Shown piece by piece: positions 1 to 6,438 of a stretch of 7,768 nt of DNA. The notes beneath the pieces were generated by a model. That model worked only from the letters and a program-made list of their open reading frames with translations. It did not search any database and was not told the DNA's origin. A program made the position numbers and the translations under genes. Positions within the stretch are counted from its first letter, which is position 1. Every line of letters starts with the position of its first letter. This DNA is from Allosphingosinicella sp. GTDB lineage: Bacteria > Pseudomonadota > Alphaproteobacteria > Sphingomonadales > Sphingomonadaceae. The stretch lies in NCBI GenBank assembly GCA_030146745.1, contig JASLBD010000197.1:1-7768 (forward strand), written 5' to 3'.

Positions 1-1
1 G

Positions 2-244
2 TGCGAGCGCGACAAGGCGGTGGACGATTTCTACAACAGCATCTTCCGCACCCTGCTCACCTTCATGATGGAGAGCCCTAACAACATCACCGCCGCCACC
101 CACCTGCTGTTCGTCGCGAAGAATCTGGAGCGGATCGGCGACCATGCGACCAACATCGCCGAGATGGTCTATTTCGCGGCCACCGGCGGCCATCTGGGCG
201 AACGTGAAAAGGGCGTCGACGCGACGGGGCCCGCCGAGCGGTGA
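2..244 (+). CDS. phoU: PhoU, phosphate-specific transport accessory protein (3' part only)
   Basis: Only the last 80 residues are visible; the frame is open to the left edge and the gene starts outside the window. PhoU is a cytoplasmic helical-bundle protein that links the PstSCAB phosphate transporter to the PhoR/PhoB two-component system and keeps the Pho response off when phosphate is plentiful. The visible part carries the family's second metal-binding signature, KNLERIGDHATNIAEMV, in which the E and D residues belong to the conserved ExxxD-type pattern, preceded by the usual ITAATHLLFVAK helix. The stop codon TGA overlaps the GTG start of the next gene within GTGA, so the two genes are almost certainly translationally coupled. 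The TTG/GTG codons near the left edge are internal and are not real starts. The assignment is firm. Confidence 0.95.
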   Translation, partial: CERDKAVDDFYNSIFRTLLTFMMESPNNITAATHLLFVAKNLERIGDHATNIAEMVYFAATGGHLGEREKGVDATGPAER

Positions 245-939
245 CCAAAGGGCGGATCCTGCTGGTCGAGGACGACCGGGCGCTGGTCGAGCTGATCGAC
301 TTCCACCTCGCCAAGGCCGGATATGAGACGAGGCAGACCGCGAGCGGCGACGAGGCCCTGCTGCTGGTGCGCGAATCGGCGCCCGATCTGATCCTGCTCG
401 ACTGGATGATCGAGGGCACGTCCGGAATCGAGGTCTGCCGCCAGCTCCGCCGGCTGACGCCGTCGAAGAACGTACCGATCATCATGATGACGGCGCGCGG
501 CGAGGAGAGCGACCGGATCCGGGGCCTCGATACCGGCGCCGACGACTACATCACCAAGCCCTTTTCCCCGAAGGAGATGCTGGCTCGGGTCGGAGCCGTG
601 CTGAGGCGCGTGCGGCCGGCGCTGGCGGGCGAAACGTTGACCTTCGAGGATCTGGAGATGGACCTCGCGACCTATCGGGTGCGGCGCGGCGGGCAGCCCG
701 TCCATCTCTCGCCTTCGGAATTCCGGCTGCTGCGCCACTTCATGGAAAGTCCGCGGCGGGTGTTCACGCGCGAAGGGCTGCTCGACACGGTCTGGAGCGA
801 AGGCACCGAGCTCGACCTGCGCACCGTCGACGTTCAGATCCGCCGGATCCGCAAGGCGCTGAACGAAGGCGGCAGACCCGATCTCATCCGGACCGTCCGC
901 TCGGCGGGCTACGCGCTGGAGAGCGCCGGCGGAGGGTGA
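241..939 (+). CDS. phoB: PhoB, phosphate-regulon response regulator
   Basis: A 232-residue OmpR/PhoB-class response regulator, the usual family length. The receiver domain spans about residues 4-122, with acidic pocket D11/D12, phospho-acceptor D54 in the LLDWM strand, switch residue T84 and conserved K106 in the TKPF motif. The winged-helix DNA-binding domain spans about 130-227; its recognition helix (RTVDVQIRRIRKAL, from 194) nearly matches the PhoB consensus, with Q199 where E. coli PhoB has histidine. When phosphorylated by PhoR under phosphate limitation, PhoB binds Pho boxes made of 7-bp half-sites at 11-bp spacing and recruits sigma-70 polymerase. The GTG start overlaps the phoU stop, and no good Shine-Dalgarno sequence precedes it, so translation probably depends on coupling. 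No phoR lies in the window. Two candidate Pho boxes occur downstream, at 1089-1106 and 3492-3520. Confidence 0.96.
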   Translation: MTKGRILLVEDDRALVELIDFHLAKAGYETRQTASGDEALLLVRESAPDLILLDWMIEGTSGIEVCRQLRRLTPSKNVPIIMMTARGEESDRIRGLDTGADDYITKPFSPKEMLARVGAVLRRVRPALAGETLTFEDLEMDLATYRVRRGGQPVHLSPSEFRLLRHFMESPRRVFTREGLLDTVWSEGTELDLRTVDVQIRRIRKALNEGGRPDLIRTVRSAGYALESAGGG

Positions 940-967
940 GCCGGATCGCTCCAGCCTGACTCACTCC

Positions 968-1062
968 CGTCCTTTCCGGCGAAAGCCGGAATCCATGAAC
1001 GCGAAAGTTTCGAGAACCCCGCCGTCGGCGTTCATGGATTCCGGAGCAAGTCCGGGATGACG
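968..1062. repeat. Dispersed palindromic repeat, copy 1 (hairpin after phoB)
   Basis: Two arms flank a spacer of 27 bases. The inner 16 bases of the left arm (986-1001) are an exact reverse complement of 1029-1044; the outer parts are diverged but still match at the ends (CGTC at 968, GACG at 1059). The left arm contains CCGGCGAAAGCCGGAATCCA, which is itself a short palindrome and occurs identically in copy 2 at 3524-3623. Frames read through this element give VIPAKAGIH- and MDSGFRRND-like peptides, well-known products of mis-annotated repeats of this type in proteobacteria. As RNA it would form a strong hairpin 29 bases after the phoB stop and may end or protect the phoU-phoB transcript; there is no following T-run. 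The spacer holds a small CGAAA-G-TTTCG palindrome (1002-1012). Confidence 0.85.
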
Positions 1063-1077
1063 CCGGGGGTGGGTGGA

Positions 1078-1122
1078 CCGCAATCCTTTTGTCATACGGG
1101 TGTAACGTTAGTCCCGTTTAAG
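1078..1122 (+). promoter_or_regulatory. Candidate Pho box and -10 for the CYTH-CHAD gene
   Basis: The half-sites TTGTCAT (1089-1095) and GTGTAAC (1100-1106) are separated by ACGG, which gives the 11-bp start-to-start spacing of PhoB sites (consensus CTGTCAT, four bases, CTGTCAC). A weaker 4/7 match (CCGCAAT, 1078-1084) sits one more 11-bp step upstream. Ten bases after the box is TTTAAG (1117-1122, 4 of 6 matches to TATAAT), the box-to-(-10) spacing of E. coli phoA as I recall it. Six more bases lead to the GTG at 1129. The AAGG at 1120-1123 could instead be read as a weak Shine-Dalgarno sequence five bases from the GTG. Confidence 0.7.
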
Positions 1123-1128
1123 GCCGCG

Positions 1129-2598
1129 GTGATCGAATCGCAGGAAGTCGAGCTCAAGCTGGAGCTGCCGCCCGGCGAAATCGAGGCATTTCGCCACGCG
1201 CCGGTGCTCGGCGACCCGGCCCGGCGGCCGGTCGACCAGATCACCACCTATTTCGACACCGACAAGGGCGAGCTGCGCAAGGCCGGCTATTCGCTTCGGC
1301 TGAGGCGGAAGGGGAAAAGCTGCCATCAGACGGTAAAGCAGCGCGGCGCCGATTCCGGCGGCTTCTCGAGCCGGGCCGAGTGGGAGACCAGGGTCGAAGA
1401 GCCGCAGCTCGATTTCGAGGCCCTCAAGGCGACCCCGGTCGGCAAGCTGCTGACCAGGCGGGACATGCGCAAGCGGCTGGCAAGGGTGTCGGAAACGCAG
1501 GTCCGGCGGACCACCTGGCTCATCCCCCTCGGCGCGAGCGAGATCGAGCTGATCCTCGACGAAGGGCGGGTGGTCAGCGACGGCCGCGAAGAGCCGATCA
1601 GCGAAATCGAGCTCGAACTGAAGCGCGGCGCCCGCTCGGACCTGTTCGCGCTTGCCCAGATGCTCGGCGAGGGCCTGACCCTTCGCATGGGCGTGATGAG
1701 CAAGTCCGAGCGCGGCTTCCGGCTCCTCGAGGGCCGTTCCGCCCGCGCCCACAAAGCGGAGAAGGTCAGGCTCGATCCGGAGATGACGATCGGCGAGGCT
1801 TTCGCCGTCATCGTCCAGTCCTGCCTTCGTCACTTCCGCCTCAACGAGCCGCTCATCTCGAGCGACATGAACGCCGCCGCTCTGCACCAGGCGAGGGTGG
1901 CGATGCGGCGGCTCCGCTCGGCCCTGACTTTGTTCAAGCCCGTCCTGGCCGATGCCGACTTCCCTCGCCTTCGCTCCGAGCTGCGCTGGTTCACCGACCA
2001 GCTGGGCGAGGCGCGCAATCTCGACGTGATCCTCGCGATCGGCCCCAACGACCCGGCCCGGCCCGACGCCGCGCTGCGCCGGCAGCTGCGCGAGCGTCGG
2101 AAAGAGGCCTATCGGCGGGTGCAAGGGGCGCTGGCCGAGCGCAGGCTGCCGGCGCTGATCCTCGATCTGGTCGCGTGGAGCGAGGTCGGCGACTGGCGCC
2201 GCAAGGAGGAGGCGAGGCAGCCGATCGCGAGCTTCGCCGAGGCTCGGCTCGATCGCGCCTGGAAGCGGGTCCGCCGGCAGGGCAAGGGGCTGGGCGCGCT
2301 CGCCGCCGAAGATCGCCATCGGCTGCGCATCGAGATGAAGAAGCTGCGTTATGCGGTTGAATTCTTCGTCAGCCTCGCGCCGAGGAAGTCGCGCGCCCGG
2401 CAGAAGCTTTTCAGCGGCCATCTGCGCAGCCTCCAGGAGCTGCTCGGGGAGCTCAACGACATCGAGACCCGGCGGCAGCTGGCGCCCGAGCTGTTCGAGG
2501 CCGGCGACTTGTCCCTGGAGAGGGAAGTCGAGGGGCTGATCGCCCGCGCCGAGCAGGCCTATGACGCGATGAGGGCACTCGGGCCCTACTGGCGCTAG
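1129..2598 (+). CDS. CYTH-CHAD domain protein (candidate inorganic triphosphatase / polyphosphate-binding)
   Basis: A 489-residue two-domain protein counted from the GTG at 1129. The CYTH domain covers about residues 4-205: it opens with the signature ExExK (E6, E8, K10) and continues with TYFDT, the basic strand LRLRRKGK, LILDEGRV, an EIELELKRG strand and SKSERGF. CYTH tunnels bind triphosphate-containing substrates with metal, and E. coli YgiF of similar layout is an inorganic triphosphatase. The CHAD domain covers about 218-485, with its conserved basic/histidine helices HQARVAMRRLRSAL (H253) and HRLRIEMKKLRYAVEFF (H398); CHAD domains bind polyphosphate. No signal peptide or membrane segment is seen, so it is cytoplasmic. 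The frame also has an ATG at 1057, but the extra 24 residues would be read through the repeat and the Pho box, and the CYTH signature follows directly after 1129. The gene is transcribed alone, convergent with the GspE-like gene 112 bases away. The exact substrate cannot be told from sequence. Confidence 0.93.
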   Translation: MIESQEVELKLELPPGEIEAFRHAPVLGDPARRPVDQITTYFDTDKGELRKAGYSLRLRRKGKSCHQTVKQRGADSGGFSSRAEWETRVEEPQLDFEALKATPVGKLLTRRDMRKRLARVSETQVRRTTWLIPLGASEIELILDEGRVVSDGREEPISEIELELKRGARSDLFALAQMLGEGLTLRMGVMSKSERGFRLLEGRSARAHKAEKVRLDPEMTIGEAFAVIVQSCLRHFRLNEPLISSDMNAAALHQARVAMRRLRSALTLFKPVLADADFPRLRSELRWFTDQLGEARNLDVILAIGPNDPARPDAALRRQLRERRKEAYRRVQGALAERRLPALILDLVAWSEVGDWRRKEEARQPIASFAEARLDRAWKRVRRQGKGLGALAAEDRHRLRIEMKKLRYAVEFFVSLAPRKSRARQKLFSGHLRSLQELLGELNDIETRRQLAPELFEAGDLSLEREVEGLIARAEQAYDAMRALGPYWR

Positions 2599-2710
2599 AA
2601 TAAGAACCGCCACTCCGGGCTCGATTCGGCTCCAGGAACCTGTTGCCGCGAGATTGGGAAAGACCGGTGTTCATGGTGCCGGCGAGTCCGGCATGTCGGA
2701 AGCGGCCCGT
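2599..2710. other. Convergent intergenic spacer with a small hairpin
   Basis: This 112-base spacer separates the stops of the CYTH-CHAD gene (+) and the GspE-like gene (-). It holds one short perfect hairpin, TGCCGG-CGAGT-CCGGCA (2677-2693, 6-bp stem, 5-base loop), with no T-run on either side, so it is at best a weak terminator for one or both genes. Nothing else recognisable was seen; open frames that cross it look like shadows of the neighbours. Confidence 0.35.
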
Positions 2711-3469
2711 TCAGCTCTCGCCGCGCCGAGGCCTGAGCAGCGCGATCGCTTCTTCCGCGCCGATGAGGCCCTGGGCGACGAGGGCGCGGACCGCGGCGGC
2801 CAAGTTCGGCCACGTGCGGAAGACGTGGTTGGCGATCGCCGCTTCCTCGGCGCCGCAGACGAGCAGCCGGCCGACATGCGAGTCGATCGGCATCGTCTCG
2901 AAGATCCCGATCGGACCCGCGAAACCCTGGCCGTCGCAGGCATCGCATCCCCGCGCCCGATAGACGACGGCCCCCGGCTCCAGGCCGAGCGGCGCCGTGA
3001 CGCCATTGGCCGGCTGCACGGGCGTCCGGCAGCAGGGACACAGCCTTCGGGCCAGCCGCTGCGCGAGCACGAGACGAAGGACGCACGCGATCGAGAAGGG
3101 CTCGACCCCGAAGGCGGCGATCCGGCGGACGGCGGCGATCGAATCCCCGGCGCCGACCGTCGCCAGGACCAGCCGCCCCCGGGCCGTCTCGAGCGCCGAA
3201 GCGGCGCTTTCCGCGCTGCCGATGTCGCCGACGGCGAGCGCGTCCGGCCTTGCCCTCAGAAGGCCCCTGAGCGTCGTCGCTCTCCCCGAGCCCCGCGGCC
3301 CGGCCACGAGGATGAGGCCGCCGGCCTGGCCGAGCGCGCCGACGAGCGCGGAGCGTGCCGTGGGGGTCATTCCGGCGAAGAAGGGCGGGAGCCCTGCCGG
3401 GCCGCGCATGCCCCCGCCGGCAGGAGCGGAGCGCTCGCGGGTTCCGGGACCGTGGGCTTCGAGGCGCAT
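2711..3469 (-). CDS. Degenerate GspE/PilB-like (type II secretion ATPase family) protein
   Basis: 252 residues that align in order with the C-terminal half of GspE/PilB ATPases, which normally run to about 500 or more. Residues 26-50 resemble the linker before the P-loop; 51-66 (GLILVAGPRGSGRATT) is the Walker A region with R63 in place of the catalytic lysine; 75-90 matches the Walker B strand but reads VGDIGSAES instead of VGEIRDxET; TVGAGDS (104-110) replaces the histidine box TLHTNDA. Between Walker A and B about 60 residues normally holding the Asp box and catalytic glutamate are missing. The GVEPF, LAQRLARRLCP and GIFETM motifs and the zinc-type cysteines C144/C147 and C175/C178 remain. 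It therefore probably cannot hydrolyse ATP normally; a structural, regulatory or nucleotide-sensing role is inference. The frame is intact and has its own Pho-type promoter, so it is not an obvious pseudogene. The ATG at 3469 fits the promoter geometry; M21 (3409) is a less likely alternative start. No other secretion genes lie in the window. Confidence 0.85.
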   Translation of the reverse strand: MRLEAHGPGTRERSAPAGGGMRGPAGLPPFFAGMTPTARSALVGALGQAGGLILVAGPRGSGRATTLRGLLRARPDALAVGDIGSAESAASALETARGRLVLATVGAGDSIAAVRRIAAFGVEPFSIACVLRLVLAQRLARRLCPCCRTPVQPANGVTAPLGLEPGAVVYRARGCDACDGQGFAGPIGIFETMPIDSHVGRLLVCGAEEAAIANHVFRTWPNLAAAVRALVAQGLIGAEEAIALLRPRRGES

Positions 3470-3475
3470 GGCCGA

Positions 3476-3520
3476 TTCCTACACTTCCAACATGACAGGG
3501 TCGTGGAAGTTTTGTGACAG
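3476..3520 (-). promoter_or_regulatory. Three-half-site Pho box and -10 for the GspE-like gene
   Basis: Read on the - strand, half-sites CTGTCAC (3520-3514), CTTCCAC (3509-3503, 5/7 match) and CTGTCAT (3498-3492) occur at exact 11-bp steps, with four-base spacers AAAA and GACC. The outer two match the PhoB half-site consensus 7/7 when its last base may be T or C. Ten bases on is TAGGAA (3481-3476), a weak -10 (3 of 6 matches), then six bases to the ATG at 3469. The AGGA inside this hexamer could instead be a Shine-Dalgarno sequence seven bases before the ATG. Three phased sites would allow more than one PhoB dimer to bind. Confidence 0.78.
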
Positions 3521-3523
3521 GCG

Positions 3524-3623
3524 GGCCGTCATTCCGGCGAAAGCCGGAATCCATTGAACGGCCCGGTGCCGCGATTTCGAACGGCCGTGTTGATGGATCC
3601 CGGCCTTCGCCGGGATGACGGCC
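3524..3623. repeat. Dispersed palindromic repeat, copy 2 (hairpin after the receptor gene)
   Basis: Two 31-base arms, 3524-3554 and 3593-3623, are reverse complements with three mismatches, around a 38-base spacer. Each arm also holds a shorter internal palindrome (CCGGCGAAAGCCGG and CCCGGCCTTCGCCGGG). The left arm shares CCGGCGAAAGCCGGAATCCA with copy 1 in the same orientation. The element begins eight bases past the receptor stop codon and ends just upstream of the GspE-like Pho box, so it probably acts as a transcription end or 3' mRNA-protecting hairpin for the receptor operon and separates the two - strand transcription units. There is no clear T-run. Confidence 0.88.
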
Positions 3624-3630
3624 ACCTCCA

Positions 3631-6360
3631 TCAAAACGTCATGCTCAGCCCGACGCTGAGGGTTCGGCCGACCTTGTAGCTGTTGATGTCGATGCGGTTG
3701 TCCTCGAACTCCTGATATTCCTCGTAATCCTGGCCGAGCAGGTTACGCGCCTCGAGCTTGATCTCCGCATCCTGGCCGAGGAAACGGATCGCCTCGCGGG
3801 CGACGAAGTCGAGCCGGAGGCCGGGCTTCTCGACGATGTCGGGCTGGCGGGCGCTGCCCTGGATCGGGCCGCGTTCGGTGACCCGCTCGCTGGCATAGGT
3901 GAGAAGGAAGGTCGCCTGCGACAGCCGGTCGGTTCTTTCGATGCCGAACTGGATGTTGGCGAGATGGTCCGACTGGCCGGTCAGGGGGGCGCCGTCCTGG
4001 AACAGCAGGTTCGCCGCCACCGGCTGCAGGTCGGGGCCGATGACGAGGGTGTCGTCCGATTTCACCTTCGACTGCGTGTAGGTGTAATTGGCGATCAGCA
4101 GGAGCCGCCGGTCGGCGAAGCTCTCGCCGAGCCCGGACAAAGGCAAATAGGTCTGAAGCTCCGCCTCGGCTCCGTAGAGCGTCGCTTGCGGAGCGTTGGC
4201 GAAGCCGGTGCGAAGCTGGCCGCCGCCGGCGAAGAAGGCGGCCGATTCGATCGGATTGTCGATCTTCTTGTAGAAGCCGGCGAGGCTGAACCGCTCGCCG
4301 CGCCGGAAATAATATTCGTAGCGCGCTTCGGCGTTGGTCAGCTGGCTGTCGGTCAGGAACGGGTTGCCGGTGAACTCCCGGTCGGATTCGAAATCCTGGT
4401 AGATTTGCGGGGCCAGCTCGCGGAACTGGGGACGGGCGATGGTCTTCGAGGCGTGCAGGCGAACCTGCATGTTGTCGGCGAAGTTCCAGGTCACGGTCGC
4501 CGCCGGCAGCCAGTAATCGTTGGCGATCCGGGTCGCGGCGGCGCCCGCGGCGCTGGTCAGGACGGTCTCGACCGCATCCTCGTAGCGGATCCCGAACTGA
4601 GCTCTCAGCGCCGGGCCCGGAAGCTCGATCTCGGCCTGGGCGTAGCCGGCGTGGATTCGAAGCCCCGCCTCGTAAGCCGCCGCGCCTTCCGCGCCTGAGA
4701 TGTCGCGAAGCTGGATGTTGAAATTGTAGATGTTGAAGTCGGAGAGCAGATAGTCCGGCCGCTCCTGAGCGACCGCGATCGGAAGGGCGCCCTCCGGCCG
4801 GAAATATTGGAACTGGAAGCGCGAGGAATCGCGCTCGCTCTTCGTATAGGCGTAGCCGGCCGAGAGGGTCGTCGGCATCGCGCCGTTGAGCCGGTAGGCG
4901 AAATCGATGCCGCCGGCATAGACGTCCTCGCTGAGGTCGTTGAAGGCGATGGTCGCCGACTGGCCGCCGGAGCTCAGGTTGTTCACATAATCGTCGACGT
5001 CGCTGAGGCTTTTGGTCGCCGGGTCGCCGTCGCCCAGATAGGTATAGCTGATGTCCCGCTCGTAAGGGGATTCGCGCTGGGAATTGGCATAGGTGCCGCG
5101 AAGGTCGACGCTGAGGTCGGCGAATTTGAACTCGCCGACGAACTGGGTGTCGATCAGCTGCCGCTCGAACCAGTAGGTGTTCTGCTCGATGATCGAGGGC
5201 GGAAGGTTCGGGTCCTGATCCTGGACGCTCCGGTTGAAGCCGGCGGCGAGGCGGCCCTGCTTCAGCGTGTCGCGGATGAAGAGGTTGGTCCAGCGCAGCT
5301 TGTGGCGGCCGATCTCGGCGCCGACACCGAGCATGGCGTTGACGAGGATCCGGTTGTCGGTGGTGACCCGCCGGAAGCTCGACTGAGGGGTGCCGGCGAG
5401 CTCGGGATCGTTCGAGATCTGCTGGATCGCGTCGCGCGTTCGCCAGCTGTTGCTGTAGCCGACGGCGCCGAGAAGCCCGATCCTCGCCCCGAGCAGGTCG
5501 AAGGCGGTGCCGGCGCTGATGTTGCCGCCCAGATTGGGGGCGAGGTTGTTGACGCGCTGGAGCAGGGTGGTCGGTGCGTTGACCAGGGCCGCCGCGAAGT
5601 CGCGGCGCTGGGCGGCCGTCGTGTCGCCGTTGAAGGCACCGCCGGCGACGGCGGCGCGCAGGCCGGCCGGAATGTCGCGGGTGCCGTCGTCGAAGCCGAG
5701 CGGATCGAGGTCGCTGCCGAAATAGGAATAGCCGAAATGGCCGGTGGTCTCGCTGTCGACCTCGGCCGAGGCGCCGACGGTCAGAAAGGTTTCGTCCGGG
5801 ATCGAGGTCGTGGTGAGGTTGATGACCCCGCCGCCGAACTCGCCCGGGTAATTGACCGAATAGCTCTTCTGAACGACCGAGCTGGCGATGAGCCCGGTCG
5901 GGAAGATGTCGAGCGGAACGACCCGGCGCAGCGGCTCCGGGCTCGGCAGAGGCGAGCCGTTGAGAAGGGCCAGCGAATAGCGGTCGCCCAGGCCTCGAAC
6001 GTAGACGAAGCCGCTGCCGACCACCGAAAGCCCCGTGACCCTCTGCAGCGCGCCGGCGATGTCGCCTTCACCGGTTCGGGCGATGTCCTCGCTCGACAGG
6101 ACCGACACGACCGACGGCGTATTGCGAAGGACGTTGGGGATGTTGCGGCCGGTGACGACGATGTCCCCGGTCTCCTCGGGCTGGGCGCCCGGCGCCGAGA
6201 CTTCGATCGCCTCCTCCGGACTCTCCGCCGGAGTTTCGGCCTCGATCGGGCCCGCCTCCGGCGCGTCCACGACCGCCGGCGCGTCCTGCGCGAAGGCGGC
6301 GGTTGCCGTGAGCGCGGTGGACAGGAGGAGCAGGCTCCCCAAGCGGATGGGTTTCAACAT
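3631..6360 (-). CDS. TonB-dependent outer-membrane receptor
   Basis: A 909-residue TonB-dependent receptor. Residues 1-24 form a signal peptide (basic MLKPIR, hydrophobic core, cleavage expected after AFA). Residues 25-64 are a proline-rich, strongly acidic linker, followed by the TonB box GDIVVTG at about 65-71. The plug domain covers about 75-185, with typical DIARTGEGDIAGALQRVTG, YVRGLGDRYSLALLNG and GEFGGGVINL motifs. The rest is a beta-barrel with alternating aromatic strands, a SKTIARPQFRELAP segment and an NPFLTDSQLTNAEARYEYYF segment common in large receptors, and ends in the outer-membrane C-terminal phenylalanine (GLSMTF). There is no N-terminal STN signalling domain, so it is a transporter rather than a FecA-type transducer. 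A GGGGG stretch at 6371-6375 lies ten bases before the ATG. It follows the beta-helix gene by 78 bases, likely one operon. The substrate is unknown; phosphate-containing compounds are a guess from the neighbouring Pho genes. Confidence 0.95.
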   Translation of the reverse strand: MLKPIRLGSLLLLSTALTATAAFAQDAPAVVDAPEAGPIEAETPAESPEEAIEVSAPGAQPEETGDIVVTGRNIPNVLRNTPSVVSVLSSEDIARTGEGDIAGALQRVTGLSVVGSGFVYVRGLGDRYSLALLNGSPLPSPEPLRRVVPLDIFPTGLIASSVVQKSYSVNYPGEFGGGVINLTTTSIPDETFLTVGASAEVDSETTGHFGYSYFGSDLDPLGFDDGTRDIPAGLRAAVAGGAFNGDTTAAQRRDFAAALVNAPTTLLQRVNNLAPNLGGNISAGTAFDLLGARIGLLGAVGYSNSWRTRDAIQQISNDPELAGTPQSSFRRVTTDNRILVNAMLGVGAEIGRHKLRWTNLFIRDTLKQGRLAAGFNRSVQDQDPNLPPSIIEQNTYWFERQLIDTQFVGEFKFADLSVDLRGTYANSQRESPYERDISYTYLGDGDPATKSLSDVDDYVNNLSSGGQSATIAFNDLSEDVYAGGIDFAYRLNGAMPTTLSAGYAYTKSERDSSRFQFQYFRPEGALPIAVAQERPDYLLSDFNIYNFNIQLRDISGAEGAAAYEAGLRIHAGYAQAEIELPGPALRAQFGIRYEDAVETVLTSAAGAAATRIANDYWLPAATVTWNFADNMQVRLHASKTIARPQFRELAPQIYQDFESDREFTGNPFLTDSQLTNAEARYEYYFRRGERFSLAGFYKKIDNPIESAAFFAGGGQLRTGFANAPQATLYGAEAELQTYLPLSGLGESFADRRLLLIANYTYTQSKVKSDDTLVIGPDLQPVAANLLFQDGAPLTGQSDHLANIQFGIERTDRLSQATFLLTYASERVTERGPIQGSARQPDIVEKPGLRLDFVAREAIRFLGQDAEIKLEARNLLGQDYEEYQEFEDNRIDINSYKVGRTLSVGLSMTF

Positions 6361-6394
6361 CGTCAGATTTCCCCCGGTGCATTCGCGGTAAGGA

Positions 6395-6423
6395 GGGGCG
6401 GCGGCGGACAGGGCCGCCGCCCC
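6395..6423 (-). other. Intercistronic GC-rich hairpin
   Basis: An 11-bp perfect stem (GGGGCGGCGGC paired with GCCGCCGCCCC) with a 7-base loop lies between the beta-helix stop codon and the receptor start. After it the - strand reads TCCTTACC, too few T residues for a convincing intrinsic terminator. It may partly terminate transcription or protect the upstream message, which would set unequal levels of the two proteins. Confidence 0.6.
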
Positions 6424-6438
6424 GGGCAGGCGCTCGGA

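Noticed and set aside
968..1062. The repeats as insertion-sequence ends or a CRISPR array
   Set aside because: There is no transposase, target duplication or regular spacer series; they are single imperfect palindromes of a dispersed type.
1108..2613. A 501-residue open frame on the - strand
   Set aside because: It is fully antisense to the CYTH-CHAD gene, which has clear domain motifs; no recognisable domain appears in the antisense frame.
2677..2693. The 6-bp hairpin as a confident bidirectional terminator
   Set aside because: The stem is short and there is no T-run on either strand; it is mentioned only as a weak possibility.
2654..3517. A 287-residue open frame on the + strand
   Set aside because: It lies antisense to the GspE-like gene, crosses its promoter, and has the R/A/G-rich make-up of a shadow in GC-rich DNA.
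2595..3554. A 319-residue open frame on the - strand beginning MDSGFRRND
   Set aside because: It starts inside the palindromic repeat, runs in another frame over the GspE-like gene and has low-complexity R/A/G-rich composition; the overlapping frame has clear family motifs.
3964..4698. A 244-residue open frame on the + strand
   Set aside because: It is antisense to the receptor barrel, with no recognisable motif or plausible start context.
6361..6438. A separate Pho box for the receptor in the intercistronic gap
   Set aside because: Only an isolated CTGTCC occurs, inside the hairpin loop, with no second half-site 11 bp away.
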